Positions 48,601 to 54,879 of a stretch of DNA of 64,000 bases are shown one piece after another. A program made the translations under genes and the position numbers. The stretch spans positions 31,848,315-31,912,314 of the forward strand of contig OZ024794.1 in assembly GCA_964017045.1 (NCBI GenBank). The letters run 5' to 3'. Origin of the DNA: Omphiscola glabra. Taxonomy: Eukaryota > Mollusca > Gastropoda > Lymnaeidae. Below the pieces are notes generated by a model. It did no database searches and was not told the DNA's origin. It saw only the letters and a list, made by a program, of their open reading frames with translations. Positions within the stretch are counted from its first letter, which is position 1, and each line of letters begins with the position of its first letter.

Positions 48601-51600
48601 GAAACTGACCTCTCAAACAAGACTGTTCGCAGACGACACGGCGGTGTATAGCATGATCGCCAACAGTTCTGAACAGGACCAGCTACAATCGGACCTCCAT
48701 TGGTTAGCGAAATGGGAGATGGGCTGTGACATGGAATTTCATCCTACCAAGTGCCAGACCCTGTCAGTCTCCAGAAGCAGATCCCCTCTACAAAACCCTT
48801 AAAAATTGCATGGCCATATTCTTGAGCCAGTTTGCTCCGTTAGGTACCTAGGTGTTACCATTCAGAGAGAGGTCCGCTGGGACGAGCACATTAACAATGT
48901 GTGCAACCGGGCAAACAAGATTCTGGGGTTCCTAAGGCGAAATCTGAACAAGAGTAAAAGAAAAAGAAAATAAAGCCTTTGATCGGCCGCCTTTAGAGTA
49001 CGCGTCTACAATCTGGGACCCAATTACCCAGAAGAGCATCGACAGGTTGGAGGCGGTCCAGCGACGGGCAGCACGCTTTGTCCTGAACCGCTACAGAAAC
49101 ACCTCAAGTGTTGGCAGCATGCTGGAAACACTGGGCTGGTAACGATTGGAAGAACGACAACGACTATCCAGGCTTACCATGATGTACAAGATACAAAAAA
49201 TGGGCTGGTCCACTGCTCCAGCATTAAACAGAAACTCGTCCACCCTCCCCCACACATACAGACCACGACAGGCAAGTCCAGCTCATAAAAACAAGAACTA
49301 AATACAGGAGCGCCTCATTCCTGCCAAAGACAATAAGGGACTGGAACAATCTTCCAAAAGCAAAAGTTGGGGCGACTACACTCGACACATTTATGTCTAT
49401 TGCCTCCTGTCTTCCAACCCCCAGTTCATAATACAATTGAAGGGCCGAGTAGAAAAAGTACTTAAGTGTATTTTTGAAGTTTTGAGAAAAATGAGTTTAA
49501 AGTTTTTAAATTCTTATTTAGAGACATTAAAATCTGTTCGAGGTAACTCTGAATCAAACACATGTGGACATTTTTCATGAATATTTACAGGAATGATTCA
49601 GGGGAAGTAATCAAATATAATGCCTGTCTTAACTCATTTTTGTAACTTAAGTACTTTTAAAACTCAGCCCTTCAATTGCTGAGCAACCCTTGCAACCAGG
49701 GAAGTATCCCTTTCAAAACCACGCACAGTAAGATAGCGAACCCCTCTGAAACATAGGAGCCAGAATGACCAATTCATTGTTCGCTGACCCTCAAAATATA
49801 GAAGAAAGAGAAATATAAAACTCCACTCACTTGAAGTGAATGTTGCTCTTCCTAAGAGATTCGATCCTGCTGTTGGCCTCCGCCTTCCAATTCGTGTCTG
49901 CGACAATTTCCGTTAGCGACGCGTCATCCACGTAGAAGTCGACCTGCGGGGTCAACCCTTCGACGAAGATCTTAGCCTGGGTGTATTCTTGGACATACGA
50001 ACATGGACAGATTTTCTAAATTATCAGAAACTGTTTTGGTTTGGAAATATATTTTGCTTTAAATATTTCAACAATAACAACAAGGGAAAAAAAATCAAAC
50101 GAGATAATAAAAATAATTGTCTTTCTAAAAAAAAAATTTAAAAAAAAAAAAAAAAAAAAATTTAAAACTTCACACAAAATTTAAAAATTATAATTTAAGC
50201 AAAACCAGATTGCTTATTTGGAAGATGAGTTTGAGTGATGCAAAATTTTTAGGTGGAGAATTTGAGAATATTTTTCTCACCACTAAACCACGCGGGTTAA
50301 TAGAGAGGTGGGAAGGGAGGATTACTACAAGACATAGAATGAATAATTCATTTAGTTTACTAATCATATATGATTACCTCGGTTCGGAACAACGAAATCT
50401 GCCCCTAACTGCACCCATCCATCGGCGGCGGTCAAGAATGGTTGATGAGTTATAGAGATGTATTCGTCCGCTCCTGATTTGGGTAAATCAAAATTGCATT
50501 TTCCGTTGAGAACAATTTTCATCACTTTGCGTTTTTTTCCCTTCATTTTTTATCTTTGAACTCCGTAAAGTAAAGCTACGATCTTTTTCAATAAATATAT
50601 AATTTCCCATTTTATATGCAAATAAAATTCTTAAAAACTAACAAAATTATTTAAACCATCATCGATAAAAGGGCTCTGTTGCCCCAGCTGCTGATAATGT
50701 CTCCACGAAATACATCTTGAGAGCGCCGTACAACAAACAAAGACTACACACACATTGCTTCAAACACGACTTCACGAACACGCCTTTAAAATTTTCACAC
50801 ACTGATTGCAACACAAAATAATCTATCATTTCACCCTAACCAGCAAACCAAAACAAAAGACTTAAACTAACAAAATAAATAACCATCATTCATAGTTACT
50901 ACTGACCATTGTCCTTTGGTTTCAAATTGATAGTGACTCCAGCTGACTGGTACACAGCGCCTGGCAGGTCACTTACCAAACGAATGTAAATATGGAAGGC
51001 GTAACGGCCCCCAGGTTTGACCTGAACCAGCTGTCCTGGACCATGCCAAGCTTGAGTTCTGTTTAAATACAAAATAATAAAATTCATGTTATCAAATCGT
51101 GGGACATTTAATGATATTTTTTTTAAATCTTCAAATTAAGTTTTTTTAAAATATATTTGATTTGATTTTTTATTCGTTCATTTTTTTCAAAAGACGCTTA
51201 TTATAAAAAATAAATAAATTGAGCTTCGCCTTTAATTGGAGCAGATTCTTAATCGGAGCAATACTTCATTAAGTATTTTTAAAATAAATTTTCTGTTTTT
51301 TAAATTTCCAAGATAAGAAGTAGGCATTTTCAGAATTTCGTATCCATCAAAATCTGCTATCAAAGTTTTTCGCCATGAACATTGGTTACTAAGGGTTTAC
51401 GTCAATGCAATGCTATTGGGATCAGTTTGTTGGCCGAATTACTTCTTCACAATTTGTTTTTTTTTTTAAAAATCGTTTTTTTTTCTCTGGATCTTGTTAA
51501 TCTTCGAAAAGGCCTTAGGAATATAGGTATATTTCTTCTTCTTTTGATGTTTACTAAAACATTCCGGGAAATGACGTATTTTTATTTTAAAAAAATGGAT

Positions 51601-52401
51601 CACATTATTTACAATACGATAAGATATCAAGACATATCACCTATTGTAATGTGTAATGCACGTAGCAAATGGAAAGCAACAGACAACCCTTTCCTGTAAG
51701 CAATGAGCAATATTGATTTTTTTAAATCCCAAATTTGAAGAATATTGATATGATATTATTTGAATCTAAAATTTGATGATATATAACACAAGCAGCCCCC
51801 CCCCTCCTCAGCCCTTTTGTCTATATATTAAGGGGTGACATCTTTGGTAAATTGCAGAGAGAATTTTTCGTGATGGGCATTGTCAAAAATATTGTCTCGC
51901 CCCGGTTGGTACTAACCCCAGCTAGACAATCTCGCACAAGCTTATAAATTGACCAAGTTGATTTGTAAAAATTCTATTTATATCCATACATTCAATGAAC
52001 TTACCCTTTATCGTCCTATCTAAGAACAAACACATCGTTTTATTTAATACAAAAAACACAACAAAAAAAAACGATACGTTTGACAATAGATGTATCGTAT
52101 GGTGATGGCATCACCGTGAACAACAAAACAAATCAAACATTTTCTTGCAACTCGCAATTTTTAAAGATGTGGTCCATTAATTGCCACCGCAGTTTTTATA
52201 TCCTACTTAAACTGACCTTCCCGTGCATTTGCCGGAAGTTGTGCCGCCATGATGCTGTGACGTATCGGCGGTCATCGTGAAACCGTCATGGACCCAGTTC
52301 GCGAGGCCACCCTCAAAACCAGGATTCGGTAGCAGTTCCGGGGCGGAGTGGGCACCCCACACCAATATGGAGGCTACCGCTAAGTAGTATTTCAATCTCA
52401 T
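25498..52401 (-). CDS. Gene B: secreted GH10 glycosidase-like protein with 18-Cys PCSK9-like C-terminus (complete)
   Basis: Exons, 5' to 3': 52401-52217, 51058-50907, 50473-50378, 49987-49831, 48073-48028, 44439-44284, 44147-44092, 43888-43751, 42928-42757, 38136-38026, 37450-37359, 35770-35650, 34567-34351, 33477-33248, 32601-32511, 27711-27583, 27358-27269, 26548-26369, 25595-25498. They sum to 2517 bases, giving 838 residues and a TAA stop. All splice sites are GT-AG and all phases agree. Another in-frame ATG lies at 52425, but it is too close to the TATA box and the ATG at 52401 starts the clean signal peptide, so I chose the latter. The gene is 27 kb long because introns 4, 9, 11 and 15 carry LINEs and minisatellites. 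Secreted enzyme on beta-1,4-glycans expected; not proven. Confidence 0.9.
25797..26340 (-). repeat. Intron 18 block of gene B shared with gene A
   Basis: Counterpart of 376-930. The last part (26170-26260) has a few TTACTGTTATGTTGTTAG-type units, the short form of the array that gene C expanded at 58140-58790. Confidence 0.6.
26549..27268 (-). other. Intron 17 of gene B
   Basis: AT-rich, with C/T-rich and TTTT tracts at 26905-26930 and one decayed unit of the 28-bp minisatellite at about 27000-27035. The hAT found in the same intron of gene A is absent. Confidence 0.55.
27755..29796. repeat. 35-bp minisatellite, about 58 copies, intron 15 of gene B
   Basis: The unit core is GACACTCAAATGTAACAAAA plus GTATAGC. 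Two linked variants (ATTTAACAGA and GTTTAATAGA) are interspersed, and a third change (AAATATAAC) appears only after about 29275 and spreads through the last units. This shows local copying of blocks. The related 34-bp array in gene A has about eight units. There are no unique spacers, so it is not a CRISPR array. Confidence 0.97.
29806..30170. mobile_element. Non-autonomous hAT element with a second element nested inside
   Basis: The ends are CAGGGCCGGCCTTACGCC and AGGGTCGGCCCTG. The 8-bp flanks are GTCAAGTG (29798-29805) and CTCAAGTG (30171-30178), differing in one base. It inserted at the end of the 35-bp minisatellite. The inner element at 29931-30118 splits it. Confidence 0.8.
29931..30118. 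mobile_element. Nested GGCGTA-type hAT MITE, 188 bp
   Basis: Starts CAGAGGCGTAGCGTA and ends TAGCTACGCCACTG, with a perfect 8-bp duplication CCCCGCGC at 29923-29930 and 30119-30126. It lies inside the older element at 29806-30170, so the order of events is minisatellite, first MITE, second MITE. Confidence 0.88.
30171..30890. other. Intron 15 of gene B, middle
   Basis: AT-rich; 30200-30480 resembles the matching intron of gene A (AATAAGAACCT, GATCACTTG). No gene. Confidence 0.5.
30891..32218 (+). mobile_element. CR1/L2-like LINE, 5'-truncated, with target duplication
   Basis: Inserted copy ending in an ATA-type repeat tail (32202-32218), flanked by AATGTCTC at 30883-30890 and 32219-32226. 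The 3' UTR has a small stem (GCCCTAGGCTGGGG). It is 5'-truncated inside the reverse transcriptase, as usual for LINEs, and inserted opposite to gene B. Confidence 0.88.
30904..32031 (+). pseudogene. LINE reverse transcriptase fragment (open, 375 residues)
   Basis: The frame is open to a natural stop. It starts with [12 protein letters not shown], then [13 protein letters not shown] and the catalytic SFADDTQLY (about residue 95). The thumb and C-terminal tail follow, with [23 protein letters not shown] and [14 protein letters not shown]. This is the CR1/L2 pattern. The N-terminal fingers and the endonuclease are absent because of 5' truncation, so it is not a functional enzyme gene. The unbroken frame points to a fairly young insertion. 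Confidence 0.88.
33137..33260 (-). repeat. 48-bp repeat of exon-14 end with splice donors, open in frame (gene B)
   Basis: Beyond the exon-14 donor (33247) the intron repeats the exon end twice. Donors GTAAGG at 33247, GTAAGG at 33199 and GTGATG at 33151 follow TACCTTAAG each time, spaced exactly 48 bases. The frame stays open through both repeats ([16 protein letters not shown], then [16 protein letters not shown]). Use of the second or third donor would add 16 or 32 residues without a frameshift. Confidence 0.85.
33571..33660. repeat. AT microsatellite in intron 13 of gene B
   Basis: AT dinucleotide run with one interruption near 33601. The dispersed repeat at 33661 starts right after it. 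Confidence 0.9.
33661..34130. repeat. Dispersed repeat of about 470 bp, copy in intron 13 of gene B
   Basis: Aligns with 53641-54115: shared GACTGCTTCCATTTCC, AACAAATAATTCTATATGT, AATGAAATCGTTTCAATT-like, GTATGGTGTAAAAAATATTC, a G run, and GTTCATGTTTTGTCAAGTAT. Partial copies are near 21683 and 62930-63180. No coding frame; class unknown. Confidence 0.75.
34627..34748. repeat. 16-bp tandem repeat, seven copies
   Basis: Unit CACCAAACATTTTTAA, in intron 12 of gene B close to the acceptor of exon 13. Gene A has one unit at the same place. Confidence 0.92.
34749..35649 (-). other. Intron 12 of gene B, rest
   Basis: AT-rich; nothing recognised. The SPIN-like element found in intron 12 of gene A is absent. 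Confidence 0.5.
35771..36384 (-). other. Intron 11 of gene B, near exon 12
   Basis: Unremarkable intron sequence with a G run near 36350-36362. Confidence 0.5.
36385..37005. repeat. 29-bp minisatellite, about 21 copies, intron 11 of gene B
   Basis: Unit GAGTGAGGGAATGTGATAAA plus ATCGAGAAG, with variants (TGATAAA/TGTTAAA, CGAGAAG/CGAGATG/CAAGATT) that repeat in blocks. Gene A has a single unit at the same place. Confidence 0.95.
37451..38025 (-). other. Intron 10 of gene B
   Basis: AT-rich, with a decayed form of the gene A 28-bp tandem at 37905-38000. Nothing else seen. Confidence 0.5.
38425..38560. repeat. 21-bp imperfect tandem repeat in intron 9 of gene B
   Basis: About six units with the pattern GGTGTGTGACTTGTACCAAT-like. 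The unit length is a multiple of three, so short frames stay open by chance. Confidence 0.65.
39097..40535 (-). pseudogene. Reverse transcriptase pseudogene of LINE copy 1
   Basis: Reading down from 40535: [20 protein letters not shown], then [31 protein letters not shown] and [13 protein letters not shown], the usual RT fingers and palm blocks of Jockey/CR1-group LINEs. After a break near 39930-39820 follow [13 protein letters not shown] and the catalytic [10 protein letters not shown], then [16 protein letters not shown], and after another break [15 protein letters not shown]. Several frameshifts and stops make it inactive. Confidence 0.85.
40563..40791. mobile_element. 229-bp non-autonomous hAT inserted in LINE copy 1
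   Basis: Ends TAGGGGTGTCGGGAACC and GGTTCCCGACCCCTG, with a perfect 8-bp duplication ATTTAGAA (40555-40562 and 40792-40799) that fits nnnTAnnn. The interior has the TATGGCTC / GAGCCA strings common in hAT-Charlie-like families. Removing it rejoins the LINE frame at [11 protein letters not shown]. Confidence 0.88.
40980..41860. repeat. Degenerate large inverted repeat in intron 9 of gene B
   Basis: The left arm (about 40980-41240) holds ATTGATTGGTTCTCAAAATT and GAGTGGTTCTCATTATGTGG. The right arm (41270-41860) holds their rough reverse complements (TTTTGAGAATCAATCAAT near 41764 and CACAATGAGAACCACTC near 41658), with further ACCACTCATTAGGAGCCCCT-type units. It looks like an old foldback with internal tandem units. 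Weakly supported. Confidence 0.4.
41870..42725 (-). mobile_element. hAT relic in intron 9 of gene B (partner of the gene A relic)
   Basis: 41870-42300 aligns with 11925-12390 of gene A, and 42600-42725 with the hAT 5' end at 13560-13678 (ACCAAACTAAAGC, then GATCCGGTCC). The transposase middle present in A is missing and an AT-rich tandem lies between. The shared position shows an insertion older than the duplication. Confidence 0.7.
42373..42537. repeat. ATATATGTTCTATA-type 14-bp tandem repeat
   Basis: About eleven units alternating TTCTATAATATATG and TTCATAATATATG, inside the hAT relic. Confidence 0.9.
42960..43132. repeat. GAGA/GATA purine tract in intron 8 of gene B
   Basis: On the gene strand this is a TCTC-rich tract that starts about 30 bases above the acceptor of exon 9 (42929). 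It may act as a very long polypyrimidine tract. Gene A has only a short GGGAGAGGG there. Confidence 0.85.
43133..43750 (-). other. Intron 8 of gene B, rest
   Basis: AT-rich; aligns loosely with intron 8 of gene A. Nothing recognised. Confidence 0.45.
44634..44763. other. GC-rich 130-bp insert in intron 5 of gene B
   Basis: A GC-rich block (GCGGGCCGTCGC, GGGCCGCGACGCG) between two exact copies of CTAAGATTACT (44623-44633 and 44764-44774). Intron 5 of gene A lacks it. The flanking repeat could be a target duplication or part of the local AAGATTACT tandem. Origin unknown. Confidence 0.45.
45050..47320 (-). mobile_element. PHD-type LINE, copy 2, internally deleted
   Basis: The 5' half (ORF1-like PHD part, APE endonuclease, linker, RT start) is joined directly to the family 3' UTR (45050-45220), skipping most of the RT. 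The 3' UTR matches copy 1 (CACGATCAAT, TGGCTCCTA, GGCAATAGACGCAAATG). The 5' boundary is uncertain and may extend to about 47500. It lies in intron 5 of gene B. Confidence 0.8.
45298..47320 (-). pseudogene. Remains of LINE copy 2 proteins: PHD finger, endonuclease, RT start
   Basis: From the 5' side there is a leader with [15 protein letters not shown], whose NPGP resembles a degenerate 2A-like motif. A PHD-type zinc finger follows ([20 protein letters not shown], then WFHGQC and WYCTVC). Next is an APE-type endonuclease in pieces ([35 protein letters not shown]), then a linker and the start of the RT ([14 protein letters not shown]). Frameshifts, some at C runs (46039-46048, 46189-46198), separate the parts. 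Confidence 0.75.
47530..47670. repeat. 30-bp repeat rich in CCCTAAA
   Basis: About four units with the pattern CCTAACCTGAACCCTAAATC plus TATCCCTAAA. The CCCTAA steps resemble the animal telomere repeat but are interrupted in every unit. Confidence 0.75.
48405..49800 (+). mobile_element. PHD-type LINE, copy 3, 5'-truncated
   Basis: Plus strand, in intron 4 of gene B. It starts within the RT ([13 protein letters not shown]), runs through [17 protein letters not shown] and [10 protein letters not shown] to [17 protein letters not shown], with frame breaks near 48525, 48800 and 48970. The 3' UTR is split by a MITE at 49434-49678 and ends near 49800. Confidence 0.8.
49434..49678. mobile_element. 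TIR MITE nested in LINE copy 3
   Basis: Inverted ends: AAGGGCCGAGTAGAAAAAGT continuing into ACTTAAG, and the matching CTTAAGTACTTTTAAAACTC then AGCCCTT, flanked by CAATTG on both sides. The uninterrupted LINE 3' UTR of copy 1 shows the pre-insertion order. The superfamily is not clear. Confidence 0.7.
49831..52401 (-). other. Gene B signal peptide and CBM4/9-like module (exons 1-4)
   Basis: Signal peptide ending AHSA, then [37 protein letters not shown] and FYVDDASL as in gene A. The most variable part between A and B is the strand around residues 95-125 ([15 protein letters not shown] versus QSAAITIDLKRKDNG), which could alter ligand contacts. Confidence 0.75.
49988..52216 (-). other. Introns 3 to 1 of gene B
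   Basis: AT-rich with an A run at 50141-50160 and C run near 51796-51803. 51830-51930 carries a decayed GGCGTA-family fragment. No gene apart from exons 2 and 3. Confidence 0.5.
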
Positions 52402-52455
52402 TCTCTCCAAACAGCCAAGTTTCATAAATAAACTTTGTTAGAAGAAAAACAACTG

Positions 52456-52462
52456 TTTTATA
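52456..52462 (-). promoter_or_regulatory. TATA box of gene B
   Basis: TATAAAA on the minus strand, 31 bases above the upstream ATG at 52425 and 55 above the chosen ATG at 52401. It is conserved with gene A in sequence and spacing. It places the transcript start near 52430, which argues against the upstream ATG. Confidence 0.6.
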
Positions 52463-53640
52463 CTGATCTTTGGAATTTCATCGCTTGGGTTTAGAGATTA
52501 TGCAACAAAGTGCCGGAAAAAGCTCAGAAGTAAAATAAATCTTATCTTTTCGGATAAAAAACTACAATCTGGTTCCAAGTATTGCTAGATGAGATTAAAA
52601 TTTTGTTTTTCTTATTTGAATCTATCCATTAAAGACACAACTGCAATTAATTGTAAAATGAAATGTTTGATGAGAGTAGTGTTAGTTGACAGACCTTCGT
52701 TGTTATAAGATAACTAGATCTGCATCATTTTGTTGACTTTAAATGATAAGGTTACAATAATTCCTAAAGGTTATCTCGTTATTGGATGTTAAACATTTTA
52801 CACAACTTGATATATCTGTCAAACAGACTAGATGAACACATGAGTTGACAGGTGTAACAAACTCATGATTTGAAAGGTGTGTTGAAAGTGGTGTGTTGAA
52901 CTCATGTTCAACTAGATCAAAATATTGTTCACGTAATTATATAAAAATCATTGGAGATAAGCTTGAATTATCATTGTAAACAGCTTTTCGCCTCAAATGC
53001 ATTATTAGAATTACAATCGTAAGTCCACTTCCTGTTTCATTAATCTACCAAAAACAATGTAACCAAGTTCCATAAAACAAATATGTCATATATGTATTTT
53101 TATAATTGGACGTACTCGTTATCATACAACCATTTGGGTATGTTATGATCTTTTGAACATATGCATTACTTGTATGCATATTTAGTCAAATTTTCAACCA
53201 CACCCCCCACACCGTTGCTCGATATTCAATTTATAAAGGATTTATACGAAAAACGTTGTGTTTAGGGTTTGTGTTGATAATATATTAATTTATTGCCACC
53301 GACTGTTTGTGCTCATAATTATTCTTGATGGGGTCGGTCCCCAAACAGGGCCGAGCCACGCAGCACGCCTGCAGCTGCTACCACGGTAAATTACCCATAG
53401 TCCTTTTTTGGGGCTAGAAATTCCAAATAGCGTGAGATTTCCTTGCCCTATTTTCCAGTTGCCAATCTGGGAACTAGGGCTATCTACATCACAGTAGTTA
53501 TAAGCACGCCGAACATAATCTGTTGGCTTAAAATTGTGGATTTGAACATAGTCTTGCTTATTTATATATAAATATATATATAGCTATACCGGGAAGACGC
53601 ACAGGTAAGAAAGTGTGGGGTTATCTCTTATGTTTCTATT
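52463..53640. other. Upstream flank of gene B
   Basis: Aligns in patches with the flank of gene A (TGTTCACGTAATTATAT, CATAATCTGTTGGC), minus the MITE and LINE inserted there. A GACAGGTGT tandem is at 52838-52905. No gene. Confidence 0.55.
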
Positions 53641-54115
53641 GTGACTCGCGGACTGCTTCCATTTCCCGCTTCTTCCTTTTCAGCGTATTTGGTTTTGAGA
53701 TTATATTACAAATAATTCTATATGTATGAAAGAAATTATGGTTCAATAACAAGTTCAAAGCGCGCAAAATATAATTCTAGATAATTGCCCTAAATGATTT
53801 TTTTTAATAACGCAACTGCGTTTGGTGCGTAATATTTTCTTTTCGGAAAATGAAATCGTCTCAATTTAAGTATGGTGTAAAAAAAATATTCGGTTTAAAA
53901 GTGGTTGGGACATTGAATATTTAATATAGTTCATGGGCGTGAAATAAAAAGTGTGCAGTGACGTATCATGAAAAAAAAAAGGGGGGGGGGGGGGAGGAGT
54001 GAAGCAAAAGTTGGATTCTTAAATGTGCGTTACTTGAGTTCATGTTTTGTCAAGTATAACTTTAGTAGATGGGAAGTTCACGCATTGCTGTCGCCAATGT
54101 TTAGCGGGCTATATC
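53641..54115. repeat. Dispersed repeat of about 470 bp, intergenic copy
   Basis: Second full copy of the repeat at 33661-34130, with the internal G run at 53981-53993. Confidence 0.75.
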
Positions 54116-54357
54116 TAGTCTATTTTATTTTAACTTCACTTATTTAAAAATAGCTAAACACAAAAATTCCCAGTTGACTTCTGTTAATACAATCTCTCAT
54201 AGTTGGATAATGCAGCTTCTTAGCTTCTATGTACTTCCCAAACATTTTGCAGGCAAGTGATCGGAGCGCCCCCCACCCAAACCTTTCTTATTTTTCCGAA
54301 TGGCCCAGTCCTTGACCCAAACCTCTTTTGTGCATCTATTACTTTATTTACAGACAT

Positions 54358-54455
54358 GGCCAAGTGAAGCAAAGTGAAGCAAAGTGAAGCAAAGTGAAGC
54401 AAAGTGAAGCAAAGTGAAGCAAAGTGAAGCAAAGTGAAGCAAAGTGAAGCAAATA
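54358..54455. repeat. 10-bp tandem repeat, nine copies
   Basis: Unit GTGAAGCAAA, perfect over most of its length. A 74-base C/G-run region follows at 54494-54533. Confidence 0.95.
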
Positions 54456-54879
54456 TGCGCTCTAGGCTAAGCCTCCCCATTAGTTGGTTCTTTCCCCCCC
54501 CCCCTTTTTTTGTTAAAGTGTGGGGGGGGGGGTGAGATTGTTCATATTAAGGTTAGATTACTTTTGTACCATTTTTAAAAAGATTATTCCTCACCACCGT
54601 TTCCGAAGACAGATTTTTTCATTGTTTTAAATCTAAATTGGTCAAGAACGGACCAGATCGAGCAACAAAAACTTTAAAAAACGAAAGAAAATTCGACACA
54701 AATCAGATAAAATTTTACTTGAACACTGGCATTGTGTTAAATTGCTTTACGGATTGTATGGGCAAATGACATGTCATCCTTTCTTCTAACAGGCGCTTTG
54801 CCGGCAAATTTTTATATTAGCTCGAGATTTCCTCTTGGCGTGAGCGTTTGTCATCACCGCATCCGGTAGGTTTAGGATG

